The notes beneath the pieces were generated by a model. It was not told the DNA's origin. It searched no databases and saw nothing but the letters and a program-made list of their open reading frames with translations. This document shows, piece by piece, positions 11,801-22,800 of a stretch of DNA of 64,000 nt (position 1 is the first letter of the stretch; every line of letters begins with the position of its first letter). The translations under genes were made by a program, and so were the position numbers. This stretch comes from Hormiphora californensis (taxonomy: Eukaryota; Ctenophora; Tentaculata; Cydippida; Pleurobrachiidae). Location: the NCBI GenBank assembly GCA_020137815.1, contig CM035352.1, positions 1,242,175 to 1,306,174 on the forward strand, written 5' to 3'.

Positions 11801-12199
11801 GCCAACCTTATCAACTCAGAGGCCACTTTGGATTTCCCCATAATTCCAAGAAACATGTCCCGACAGAACTCATCTCAGGTCTTAGACTTTGTACATGGCA
11901 GATCCTTACGTTTTCAAGACTTCAGCTTCAGTTACCTGAGATACGAGCGATCACTTACAGTTCCCAACTGTCTTGAATGTGGCCAACTCCCAGATTCAAC
12001 ATTCCACAAGTTGTTTGAATGTTCTGCGATAAAAGATGTGGAAGGGCCCCGTGAGGAACTAAGGGTGATATCTTCTTATGAAATGAACTTCCATCTTCCA
12101 CTAATTTTCTCCAAAGACAAGCAGGTAAAATCGAACTTTAGAAAGCTAGTAAGAGCTGTAATAGAACAATCTTTATTTGGGGATCAACTGCTTGTGTAA
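8807..12199 (+). CDS. LINE ORF2: APE-type endonuclease and reverse transcriptase
   Basis: A 1130-residue polyprotein for target-primed reverse transcription. The N-terminal endonuclease shows LCQLNVSGL, LALQEVG, GSVYRSPSN, VLGDLNAR and SVIDIGLM; the final catalytic box, usually SDH, reads RGHAPVF, so the Asp is missing while the His is kept. Reverse transcriptase motifs follow: FRPITISSYIGKMLERVM, DFQKAFDSVPHECL, GLPQGAVLSPILFILYISDL and the catalytic FADDGS. A C-terminal CLECGQ...HKLFEC gives the usual CCHC pattern. It starts at ATG 8807 inside the end of ORF1 in the +1 frame, implying reinitiation or termination-coupled translation. No internal stop. Confidence 0.96.
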   Translation: MVSLCQLNVSGLSPQSAIAVDRLCYTRRISILALQEVGTSPAVNTFTNMKTFGVSADRGVSLSINPDLKPQRIHKLESALVGAVFATIQIDNKPLMVGSVYRSPSNSLSPLLDVIRNAWALCKSSGIRSLLVLGDLNARCIPLGDKQTNKEGKQLLEFCDTEKCVALSPGRNTFLCSNGGSVIDIGLMFGNAGIQQHPWVDEEAAYTLFTGFPSRGHAPVFTEMNFQNSRASKREVPDLARTDWKLWSLEVESVLCEHPPSVTESPDSMLRNFLDCLKSSNESHIPTKTICKHSRPFWTPELSELSVKLRDAQKRLRYRRTNINKEAVEQAKDIFKEALIKKKNEWIHQRLNGLNVQECSEFWEQYRRMFLAKEENTIGCLENQNGDLLHLDSEKDLILFDAYFTGKHLQGEDFDDVHLDGITEDYARLKNEIEDDDHHDPEDQLNRPVAADEVSAAISSMKASGKAWDGDGIHPTMLKHLRHRTVQYLADMFSRCLKLGRWLWNSSYVTFIQKPGKSSYVKPGSFRPITISSYIGKMLERVMDKRIKDLCAMESIPDEEQEGFLPARNTTRYLFKLLSTVHETRRRKLTAFLLCIDFQKAFDSVPHECLIVKLHKLGINGMLLNLIDNMLSQRSVRLKINGVLGPLRRCGRVGLPQGAVLSPILFILYISDLLCTKNLPEEVRCRTEAFKFADDGSVLVFGDQTQCERTMAIVLDYIHNWCRKWRLAVNCDRNKTEIVIIRPRGSSDDSASPQQLKIGNKVVSFAKNSKVLGVYIDSNLNFMTHAADVLKRCWFNWNTLTSMTGRLTGINSSGLSLLFRTVILTKILYAAPVWLRQRTDFFGDLLSRARLKITGGQVHIAKPLSELLACVPPIDVLVETVVTKFVLKGLAAKDNISAKLLQIEAEQNHVFFWQIAATKRYLVWKSTQLDGVQIQDSNRDSIRTINLGSLEPDTFLYSKEEMRQYTCSLWDRSLKSSINHLTRDDPFSILPIHSQEELANLINSEATLDFPIIPRNMSRQNSSQVLDFVHGRSLRFQDFSFSYLRYERSLTVPNCLECGQLPDSTFHKLFECSAIKDVEGPREELRVISSYEMNFHLPLIFSKDKQVKSNFRKLVRAVIEQSLFGDQLLV

Positions 12200-12501
12200 T
12201 GGGTTTATATTCTAATCAATTGTAAATGTATAACTGACCAGCCCGAGACGTACACACTGTGTACGAATCGCACTCCACGGAGTGAATTTTTAACTAACTT
12301 ATTTAATCAATTTACAATATATTTTAATCATTATCTAATCAGTATTTTAATCGACATTTTATATTTTTTTGTATGATCTGACAGCTGAGAAAGTGTGAAA
12401 GAGACCTAGAGAGTTCCATTTTCCTCGCAAATAGGAGGGCAATATTGACAGTGTCAAATTATTGTAAACAGATTTAATAATAATAATAATGTGCTGCGTG
12501 A

Positions 12502-13760
12502 GAGAGTATTGCTGCACCTAAATTATGGAATCAGCTACCACGATCAATCCGGGACTCAGAATCCCTTACTACTTTTAAAACATCCCTGAAGACGCACTTG
12601 TTCTTTAGAGCATACAACCAATGATCGGCAAAATAATCCTCACTTCCCTACATTTGGTACATCCACATGGATTCCTGAGTAACTACTGTCTCCAACTCCT
12701 ATTCTTGATTCCTGGGCTCCATTTTTCTCGTGTATTCCTTCAAATCGATACCTGGGTCCTCTACTCCTACCTCCTCCACATCGATTCCTGGGTCCTTTAC
12801 TCCTACCTCCTCCACATCGATCCCTGGGTCCTCTACTCCTACCTCCTCCACATCGATTCCTGGGTCCTTTCCCTACCTTGCTCCACATCGATCCCTGGGT
12901 CTTTTCCCAACCTCCTGGCTCCTTCACATCGATCCCTGGATCTTTTACTCCTACCTCCTCCACATCGATTCCTGGGTCCTTTCCCTACCTTGCTCCACAT
13001 CGATCCCTGGGTCCTCTACTTCTACCTCCTCCACATCGATCCCTGGGTCCTTTACTCCTACCTCCTCCACATCGATCCCTGGGTCCTTTACTCCTACCTC
13101 CTCCACATCGATTCCTGGGTCCTTTCCCTACCTTGCTCCACATCGATCCCTGGGTCTTTTCCCAACCTCCTTCACATCGATCCCTGGGTCCTTTACTCCT
13201 ACCTCCTCCACCTCGATTCCTGGGTCCTTTCCCTACCTTGCTCCACATCGATCCCTGGGTCCTCTACTCCTACCTGCTCCACATCGATCCCTGGGTCCTT
13301 TACTCCTACCTCCTCCACATCGATCCCTGGGTCCTTTACTCCTACCTTGCTCCTCATCGATCCCTGGGTCCTTTACTCCTACCTCCTCCACATCGATCCC
13401 TGGGTCCTTTTCCTTGCGCTGCTCCATATCGAGCACATCCTCATTCCTCATTCTACAAACTATCTACAACATCCCTTCTACACGCTACTCATCACTTGTT
13501 ATCACGACAGTTTATTGATTCTGTTTTTTGTACATACAATGTGATATTGAAGAGTGTTTGAATTAGACGAGATAACCCAGCTAGAGGTAGCTACGGGCGG
13601 AAACGTCCGCATGTTGGACATATTTATTTTAATACTTGTGAACCAATATGTTTAGTGTAATAGCGGGGTGTCAATAATTACATTTATTTAATTTATTGAC
13701 ATTATAAATATAATTTTAATCTTGTAATCTTGTAATCTTGTAATCTTTTTCCGAGCCTCA
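12502..13760 (+). mobile_element. Relic 3' end of another non-LTR element, interrupted by a minisatellite
   Basis: 12502-12624 encodes a typical reverse-transcriptase C-terminus (ESIAAPKLWNQLPRSIRDSE, then FKTSLKTHLFF, stop). After the minisatellite come a CGGGCGGAAACGTCCGC hairpin near 13595 and a tail with three TTGTAATC repeats at about 13718-13748, then CCTCAAATTTGAGG. This looks like a 5'-truncated RTE/CR1-like copy. Its exact borders are uncertain. Confidence 0.6.
12746..13430 (+). repeat. 36-bp minisatellite, about 19 units
   Basis: Units begin ATCGATCCCTGGGTCC and end CTACCTCCTCCAC. Three variants occur: about 36 bp (TTTACTCCTACC), 35 bp (TTTCCCTACCTTGC) and 34 bp (TTTTCCCAACC), partly in a repeated order. 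Because unit lengths differ, no reading frame is kept; the long open frames across it are not genes. Confidence 0.9.
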
Positions 13761-13999
13761 AATTTGAGGTCCGTGCACTTGCAGTTTATACCAATACCCA
13801 AATAAATTGCAACCGACTATAACGCTCACAATGAACACCACTTGAGTATGGAGTTGCTGTTCGCTTGGGCAGGATAGCTGTCTCAACACATACGGGGGGG
13901 GGGCTTACATATTAATCACGTGTTGAAAGAGGTAGCATTTTCTTGCGATATTCGACCGTCTCTTTAAAGAAGGGTTATGGAAAAAATATTTTATAGACA
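13761..13999. other. 5' flank of MYCBPAP
   Basis: About 240 bp between the element tail and the MYCBPAP start codon, with a short G-run near 13890. It should hold the promoter, but no clear element was recognised. Confidence 0.4.
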
Positions 14000-16900
14000 A
14001 TGGTGAAAGGGAAACCGAGCAAGGACAGGCCCCGATCTTCTGGTGAGTGTCGCACATCTTTTTTATGTTTGTTATCCCTGAACTGCAGCACACACGAAGC
14101 CCTTTTGCAGCTAACAGACGAAAGAAAGCAGGTTCACCTGATGGATCGGATACGCCCATAGAGAATCAGCTGGTCAACCTTGAGAGTTATCAGCAGCCCC
14201 CGATAATCGATGTTATACGAGGTCCAAATGTTGACAGTCTCCAGATTACAGAATCTGACATGAAGTCGGTAAGTATAGCCATCAAATAATCTGTCTTTAA
14301 CCTTGATGTGAAGTTTACTGATTCGTCATCTGTATATTTAGCTGCGTCCAGAAAAGAAGCAAGAGATGCCGAGGGAAAAGAAGGTGGTTGAAGTCAGGAA
14401 AAAGAAGATGGTTTCCAATGCGCCCAAGAAAATGTAAGAACTCCAAAGAATGGCTATATCACACTTGTTACTTTCGTAACCCTCGCTTCGCACCGGGCCG
14501 GAGGGTCGCGTAATCTGACAATATCACACAGGCATATTTTTTCTTCTCCTTCTTATGAGTGCCAGGTTGCATTATATATATGTTTCTATACCTCCTCTAT
14601 ACCTCCTCTAAATATATATTCTCTACAGTGTGACTGTACTAAAAAAGGTAGATAAAGAGCTGCCGGATGTTGCTGTTGCCAGTTCTGGTCCGAGATTTAC
14701 CGGTGATGGAGAGATACTTCCTTACTCTATCCTGGGATCAGTCAGCGATTACAAACAGGCAACTGCCGCTACAGGCTATACGGTGTGTGCTATTTGTTTT
14801 TAACAGCCCATTTATAATTTGTATGTGAGAGTGTAGCATAGAGTATAACAAGTTTAAGTGCTACTTAAACTTTTTCCGTAGCGTCTAGGCATTAGTTGTT
14901 CAACAATATCAAGTAAATATGTCAAATTGTGGGCATGCTGTGCCGTTACGTTATTATCATATTTCCTTGCAGGGTCTTATTGACACCGCTGTGTTCCAAG
15001 TAAGGGTGTTTGGGAATTTCTCCGTTATTTTCAAAAAACAATTGCATGTTGATCGCTGTTGCTGTATCTTTTTAATTCTCTGGATCAGCTGTGTAGGGCT
15101 GACCCCTCTACATGTCTTTTGAATTCTTCAAAAATAACGCCCTTCTTCTCCAACGCTTGCCTTGCTCGACCCTCTCTCTCCGCTGTATTTAAAGAGAGGT
15201 TAAAATAATAACAATCCAACGCTTCCATTATATATCAAACTAAAACCCCCATTCTCTAGGCGTTATCAAAGGCTCCTCAGCCTGTCTATGTGGAGCCATG
15301 TGTACCGGATGAGACAGAGACGAGCAAGGAGGGTCACGCTCTTCAAAACTGGGAGAAGCAACTTGAAGCAGCACTCTAAACAAATGTCCCAACTGTCCCA
15401 ACAAGTTGGACGGTCTCCCAGCTTCTCTCCTGATGAATAGGACCAGGGAGTACAGGATGAAGCAGGAGGAGAGAGGAATCATAGACCGTGCTATACCTGC
15501 TCTTGATAGGGGCAAGGGATGTAAGTTCCGTTTGAGAATATCATTTTATTCGCCATCCAAAAACATATTATAGATAGTACTTGCTACTTATAATAGACCA
15601 GTGACCACATATTTGATTTTAGTACTTGATCATAAAAGCAAGCTGTACGTTGTAGCTGATGAAAGTTTTAAAACTCTCTCTCTCTCAGTCCGGGTTGGAA
15701 GTGAGTTCTGGAGTCAGCCTCAGTACATTGGAGATCCTGACTCTGCTGTTGTCATGACACTCAACCGGAGCGAACAGGGCCAATTCCCCGAAATGGAGAA
15801 GATCGGGCTACCAAACTGGAGCGGTAAGAACCCAACCCGGGCCCTTTACACAGGTTCAAGGGGGGTTCAAGACCTCTCTCTCTCTGTAGAAGCCGCCGCA
15901 TATGCAGCGAGTTTCGTGAAATGATTAAAAGCGATAGACAAGTTTCCATATATTTTCATAATTCCCCCAAGTGTTTTACAATTTCCCCACAGAAAACATG
16001 TCCCAAGGACACATGTACCCATGGAAGCGGAACAAGTTTTTTGAGAAACGCCGAAAAGAACTTAGTGATGTTATTACAGAACAAGAACCTTTCAATCCGG
16101 TCAGTATGAGTTATGTAGTGTGTGATGTATGCTATGAGGCTAGGATCAGATAATATTTCTAGAGATCTATCTGAGTATCTAATCCTATAAGTGGAAATGA
16201 AAACATGGGAATTACTTCACAAAATGGCCCTTTTTACCATACTTCCCTGGACTAATTGGACTAATTGGCTAATGAGTCCTCGAACTGTTCTGATATAATT
16301 ATTGTTTCAGGAGTTTGATGGTCTATGTATAGTTGGGAAAAGAGAACTTGCTGAAGCTAAACCGATTACACCTGTTCCCTCTGTTACCCGCACTGACCCG
16401 TAAGATTTTCTACCAATAGTTTAGTAGTTTGTATCCCCTAGTTTGTATCCTGGATCGATTGAGCTCTCTCGTGTGAATCGACTACTCACATTGATCCCCT
16501 ATCACCTCTCCATATTTCAGACCGACAAGACCTGCCACACCCCGGTGCGAGGGAAAGATTGAGACGGGGCCGAAATTAGAAATCAATGGCCAGGAGTGTA
16601 AATGGGGAACTGAAGGGTTCGACCCGACTGTCGTTAGGATGCTGTTTAGTAGTGATGCTGGATCCATTTCAAACCAACAAATGACACTGAAGAATACTGG
16701 CACTACTGCCATCTTCTTTGCGTGGAAGGTAAGATTTTGGTTACCAAGTAGCAGCTGGGATAACGGTGTTACCAAGGCAACGAATAATACACGATATAGT
16801 TTACAGGTTTTACTATCGAGTAACGGGTTAATTAACCTGTATTTCTAATACATCTCAGTAACTAAACAACAAATGCTATCTAGTGAATATATCAGTAGTA

Positions 16901-17773
16901 ATCCTCATCTTCATTTCCAGTTGATACCAAAAGAAAACAAACTCAATACTATTATGGAGGGAGATAAACAGCGCTTCTATTTTAGCATCAACGATGGTAG
17001 GTCACATTTGTCATTAATTGGGATTCGGGTTGGCAAGGGAGTTACTTGTTGCTTGAGATTTTGTTGCTGTCCCACACACGGTCACACATTTATGTTGACT
17101 CCAATCACATGTTCGTAACGCGCGGGTTCGATTTCAAAGTTAGGACCGCGCGCAATTTACCGGGAACCATAGCAACCTAGTGTACCGTGGGAAAATCACC
17201 ATTTCACTTTTCAGGTGTGATATTGCCCGGGCAGGAGTTGAGTGTGCCCTTTATTTTCCTGAGCAAGCAGGCTGGTATCTACACAGAATCTTGGCAGTTT
17301 ATCAGCAAGCCTGTCCTGAACAATGGATCCCCTATTGTGGTGACACTCAAGGGTGTCGCCCTCAAACGAGATCTTTACAAAGAGGAGAAAGAGAAAATCG
17401 AGGTAAATTAAGTCTTTGAAATATCTCATTGTACTGCTTGAGATTGGAAATGTAAGGTATAATTTCTTATTTTGGGATGTGTTTGTCTTTCCTCAACTAA
17501 TTCCCCCTTCCCAGGCGATGCTTGAGAAACGTCAGATCCAATATAACATGTCTCTACTTGTGGAAGAGTTGGTTCGTGGTATTCACAGTCCACCTCCACC
17601 CGCCCCACCCACTCCCCCTGGTCCCTCTGTAGAGGAGAGGTTCGCTGATAACAACCCGTACCTTCACTACCAGTCGGATTATTATAGCGAGGCAGAGGCC
17701 CTCTGGGCGGAGGTAGCACCAGAGGGAGGGGCATGGGATGAAACAATGGCATCTCTTAGAAAGGTAACAGATC

Positions 17774-17858
<85 letters not shown>

Positions 17859-19476
17859 TGATGACTAATATTATGTTTAATGGTCCTTGCTGTTAGGCCA
17901 CCCTCTCACTTGCCTTGTTCTACCCTGTCTCGCTACAAATGTAAAAGAGGGCAACATCTCACTACAATTCCAGGCTGTACTCGCGGTACCGCTGGAAGAA
18001 CAGGAGGAGAAATTAGAGAAGTTCACTGCTTTGAGAGAGAAAATGACAGAACCAAGGAGAAAGCCAAACTCGAGTGAAGTTTATGATTTGTGGTAAGTAT
18101 GGCTAATCTTAACCAGCTATGAGCAAATCATGATTGACGCTGTTATTTTTTTGTGTTGATAGCCCCCGACAGTTAGCTATTGTACCCCTTTAAACGGGTT
18201 AATTTCAGCTACGGGTGTCTGAGAGCAGCAGTGGATAACTTTGAGATCCAAGACAAGGCTCTCCGAACGGGTCTAGGAATTGGGGAGAGAGTACACATCG
18301 AGGAGCCGCCTCCAATTGAGCCGGATACGACATCAGAGAAAACAGGTAGGTACCAGGACATTTTGTGTGCAGTAGTAGGAACTAGATATAGAACATGTGA
18401 TCTTCTTGTACTTCACTAGCCTTCTCTCTTCGTAAGCTCACTCCGAGTCAAGACAAAATACACGGGATTGTAAGTTGGAAGCAGCTATTATAATAGTGAT
18501 GGTTGCTGTGTTATTGTGGTTACCATGGTAACACCCTTCTTACTATGGTAACTCTCTCGTTATCATGGTAGCACCCTCGTTACCATGGTAACACCATCGT
18601 ATGCGTCGTATTCTTGAGCTGGGATATCATGGCTTGCTCGTGAACACAGTGAAGCACCTGAATTCTCTTTACATTGTGCTAACTCGCTATCTCTTTGGGT
18701 CGTTCACCGTCGCTAATTGGAAGTATCGTGTTGGAAATAGCGGTGTAGCAAACCAATTAAAATTAATTAATTTTGGTGGCTAGATTACTAACACCTCTGT
18801 AGCATCTGCTCTAATGTCCCCAGCGCCAGACAGTAAAAAGGGAAAGAAAACTGCAGACGGAGATAAGAAGAAGGATGCTAAAGCAGCCAAGGTATAGTTT
18901 AAAGTGTTACTGTAAAATTTTACAACTATATAACAACAACTATATAACAACATATAATATTACAACAAATATAGCCAGGCATCATATAAGGAAGAACTTA
19001 ATGGTAAGCCTATACATTTTATTCGACGAATTCTAACGCTCACAACTCAGCGTCTTCAGGATAAGGGGAAGCCTGCTTCAAAGGGTGGTAAGAAGAGTGA
19101 AGCAGCGCTCATTCCTGATGATGATGAACCCGCACCCAGAAAAGATGTAGGTACCCCCATCCCGTATATATACTAGCTTGTCAAGTTTTCGTACTTCAAT
19201 TCTTATTTGTTAAGCTGTAGCCACTAACCATAGTTCTAGGGGAGATCAATCATGCTCCCCTCACTTGTAATTCCTAGCACTTAGCAGAAAATTGTTACTT
19301 TTTAGTAGCTGTATATTTCTAATAAATTTCATTGCTTTCAGTGGGTGCCTATATCGGATCCAATTCTAAATGCCAAGTATAACGAGAAGTTACACGTCCT
19401 ACTGAACAACGTCCTGTCGCAGTGTTTCGATCAAATATCCCTAGCATTGGAAGAGGAAACTGGGAAGAGTTTTTAA
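14000..19476 (+). CDS. MYCBPAP: MYCBP-associated protein homologue (17 exons)
   Basis: MYCBPAP is an axonemal/sperm-associated protein. Exons: 14000-14042, 14111-14268, 14342-14433, 14629-14782, 15260-15520, 15689-15823, 15993-16099, 16311-16399, 16521-16728, 16921-16996, 17215-17402, 17515-17763, 17974-18092, 18209-18345, 18803-18891, 19051-19146, 19342-19476. Borders are GT-AG and phases agree, giving about 777 residues. Family landmarks: RFTGDGEILPYSILGSVSDY, NWEKQLEAA, QEERGIIDRAIPALDRGKG, RVGSEFWSQPQYIGD, an Ig-like MSP/ASH-type segment (FDPTVVRMLFSS, TLKNTGTTAIFFAWK, VILPGQELSVPFIFLSKQAG) and FTALREKMTEPRRKP. Exon 5 needs two single-base skips (near 15378 and 15422) to keep the family frame. 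The tail is Lys-rich. AATAAA at 19626. X-box-like motifs lie in two introns. Confidence 0.92.
16768..16781 (+). promoter_or_regulatory. X-box-like RFX motif in MYCBPAP intron
   Basis: GTTACCAAGGCAAC fits the RFX X-box pattern GTNRCC-N(1-3)-RGYAAC. RFX factors drive ciliary genes; here the site is intronic, so its role is inferred. Confidence 0.45.
17775..17857 (+). repeat. (GA)n microsatellite
   Basis: Pure GA run in the intron after MYCBPAP exon 12; the exon's reading frame runs into it, but a GTAACA donor precedes it. Confidence 0.95.
18519..18592 (+). promoter_or_regulatory. Four tandem X-box-like palindromes at 20-bp spacing
   Basis: 18519-18532 and 18579-18592 are exact GTTACCATGGTAAC palindromes; 18539-18552 and 18559-18572 are one- or two-base variants. 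They repeat every 20 bp in the intron before MYCBPAP exon 15. This may be a minisatellite built on an X-box core; function not shown. Confidence 0.5.
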
Positions 19477-19687
19477 GGGACTCTGTGTTGTGATTTTAAA
19501 CTTGTTGCAACAGCTCTCAATCAAGAACAATTTAGTTCCAGTCAGTTCGTTTTGTGTACAAACATGTAAATAATACGTTTTCAGATTGCAGTGAAACAAG
19601 CAGTTATCACCGTGGTATAGAACATAATAAAACACCCAGCATCATAGCACTGACAAATACCCCGGGCCCAAAAGGGGCTGTAGGGGA

Positions 19688-19823
19688 CTACAGATTAGTT
19701 TCAACATACTGTGCCCTGATTGGCTGATAACCAGTCACGTGACCTAAATAACGAGTTCTGATTGGTTGTTTACTTGTTTCGGTCGGTTCCTGCTACAGAT
19801 TAGTTTCAACATACTGTGCCCTG
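19688..19823. repeat. 31-bp direct duplication flanking a MITE fragment
   Basis: 19688-19718 and 19793-19823 are identical (beginning CTACAGATTAGTTTCAAC). The right copy holds the last codons and stop of the minus-strand GPCR. Between them, 19719-19792 is a fragment of the element found complete at 58217-58325. Confidence 0.85.
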
Positions 19824-22800
19824 GACTTAGTGGGGTGATCTCGGTGTGCTAACGTCCTTACACGAGAAGAAGTGGAGTTGATTGCACCCTGAACTGTTCT
19901 AACTGGGGTTCGTATCAGGATGGTAAACAGGAAGTTGTCATACAGAAGTGGGTTTATAACAGAGTTGATGGGCAAAATGAGGATAGAGAAGACGGGATAC
20001 CAAGGCTCGGCATCTATAACTTCACTATAATGAAGTGCTGATGTCAGGGCGAGAGGTATCCAGCAGAGAAAGTCAGTGACAATGATGGCAGTGATCTTCC
20101 TTTGTACAGAGTGTCTTCTGGATTTGAAGGAGGCATTAGCAGTTCTAACAGTGTTTATAGATCGCAATGTTGTCCACGCCACTCCAATATAACAAGCTGC
20201 AATGATAGTGAAACAGAGGACGTTTAAAGAGAGAATACCGGCTGAGAATTCCTTCTGGGGGTCAGACTCCGTTACCAGATACTTGAAAACACACACTCCA
20301 TCATTACCGTAAAAGTGAACAGTCGAGTTGTGGATACCTGAAACAGAAAAAAAATCTAGATACTGGATTGAATCTGCCGGTTTCAAATTGATTCAAGCAT
20401 TACCTGAACAGCTGCCAATGCTCTGACAGCGATTCTCGAAATGAGAATAGGGTCAGGTCAATGCTCTGACAGCGATTCTCGAAATGAGAATAGGGTCAGG
20501 TCAATGCTCTGACAGTGACAGCGATTCTCGAAATGAGAATAGGGTCAGGTCAATGCTCTGACAGCGATTCTCGAAATGAGAATATAGGTCAATGCTCTGA
20601 CAGAGTATCGCCCTTACCTCCATACTGAGTTGTGAACATGTTCCTTGCCATTTCTCTGATAACCCTCCACGATATGATACTATCAGCGGACTTCACTGCC
20701 GAGATCCTGCTGTAGTACCGACTGAATAGTTCCAGGTGTTTAATCTTTGTCACGGGCCCACTGAATAACGAGGATCCATTGTAGTAGAGACCGTTGACAA
20801 AATAATCTTCAAACACAGGGAGAACAGGAATCACAGCGATTATAACACTGCCAATAATGGGAATGAATGTTAGGATGCCAAGTTTAATAATGGACAAGAT
20901 ACTCCCTCCGTCGGTGTGGATGAGCTTCCCCACACTAAACACTCGGACAATACTCAGAGCAGTCATGGCGAATATAGACAATTGAGATCCTGTAGTGCTA
21001 ACAACTCCCAGTACTTGGCATTGCGTGGACGAGAACCAAGTGAATCTGTCTCTGCAGTAACCTCCAGATCTCCTAAACATTAAATCAAAGACAGAGATAG
21101 AGAGCAGATAAATGCCAACCAACAGGTCACCTAGACAAATCAGAATGATTGCTAGTTTATTGGCAAGGAGTTCGAATGTTCGTCTTTTTATTGGCTTACG
21201 AATTGTGACAATCAGTACCAGGAAGTTGAGAAGTGTGGCCACAGGTCCGACTATGTAGCACACTGCTCTTAGACCATCATTAGCTAATATCTGTTTGTTA
21301 GTCACAGGGCAGTTGGCATTACATTCATCCGACAAGTCTACACAGTCCACTTGTCCATCGCACACAGAAGAGAGGGGAATTCTTATCCCATGATGTGGTG
21401 CACTGGAAATTATTAACACAGTCCGCCTCATCACTGCCGTCACCACAGTCATCTTTCAGATTACAAAATGTCCCTGTAAAGCACACATTTCTTGTTGTCA
21501 CACGGGTAATATCCGGTGTTCGTAGGATCCCGGCTCTTGGGAGGCTTTAAAGAGGAACCACTAGTTCCGGTGGATATGTGTCTGCTAGTGCGTAGACTCT
21601 TTTATTCAGGCATATTCCAGCAAGTTTCAAGGGGAACGGTCCTGTTTAGAGGACATTCAAGCGTTGTCTGTACAGAGTCCGCTACATGCTGAGTATACAT
21701 AGTTTTCTCCGTACAGGTATCCACAATCAACTGAGTGGAATGGTAGGTTCACATGTACTGACTTGATAACGTTCAGAACTGTTGGAAGTGTAAAGGATGG
21801 CTGTTTAACTGTGTGACATGTCCCCAGCTGTAGTTCTAAAGAAGATGATGGGATGGGGAAGCAGTGCTGGAGAAAGACCTCCTGGTTTGAAGTATTAGTA
21901 ATAGCTGTATCCACAACCTGGTTATTTCGCATTGCATTGCAAAGATCCACCTCCACTGGACAGGAACTAATCTTATCACAGAGTTTATCTAACTCAACAA
22001 AACCATCATCCCCACCACAGATCAGTACATCAGAGCAAATTTGCCCCTCTATCTTTTCTGAGTATCTTGAGTAAACTCCACTGCCACACATTTTCCAGGA
22101 TGATTCCATCTCGTCTGAACCATCCTTACAGTCAACCTGACCGTCCATTACCCAAGCAAGGGGCATCGCCAACTCCCTTCCTTTCAGGTCCTGCCGTCTT
22201 AGCGAACCTTCGCTCACAGACGAATGATTGGGTGAGTCGGCTACACAAATCCGCTGTTTCATCCCCTCCATTTGACAATCACTGACCCCATCACACAACT
22301 GGTTCTTGTGAACAGTGCAGCCTGTCTCGGGCTCAAAACATACGTTATTGTACCCATCATCACAAAGATCATATCCCCTGCAGTGGCCGAGGAAGGAAAT
22401 GGCTGTGTGGTGTCCTTGGTGTAGGCAGCTCATAGTGACCCTATCTGGATCAGTACAAGTTTGTTTGATCCTCTCCGTTCTCACAGATTGTTTCCACTCG
22501 GTACCAAGGGGCACATCTCGCTCCATCTGGCATCACAATTGTGAGTTGTATATCTGATCTGACACAGGTCTGTTTACCACTGTCCACTTCATAGCATCCT
22601 ACCTCGTCATCTCCCCTCTCGCAATCTATCCTTCCATCACACAAAGATCTCGGTGGAACTATAGAGTGGAGTCAATTGATCTTTAACACAAAACATACCA
22701 TAGCTCACGCCATTACACTCTATTTCATCTAAACACTCTTGGGTTAAGCACCGTCCGTCACAGGGCAAATTCTCCTCACGATCATCGCACAATGAACTCA

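Larger units (their letters stand above)
7381..12300 (+). mobile_element. Non-LTR retrotransposon (LINE), two intact ORFs
   Basis: Two long open frames overlap by 8 bases: a zinc-knuckle ORF1 and an endonuclease/reverse transcriptase ORF2. There is no RNase H domain and no LTR. The organisation and C-terminal CCHC of ORF2 fit the Jockey/R1/CR1 group. The 5' end probably lies upstream of 7381, and the 3' end is somewhere after 12199; no target-site duplication could be fixed. Both ORFs are open, so the copy is young or recently active. Confidence 0.93.

Noticed and set aside
12746-13430. CRISPR-like array
   Set aside because: The repeats are contiguous with no unique spacers, in an animal genome; the arrays at 20410, 27474, 28088 and 44749 are the same kind of tandem repeat.
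12621-13561. Three overlapping frames of 227-307 codons
   Set aside because: They cross a minisatellite whose units are 34-36 bp, so no frame is maintained.
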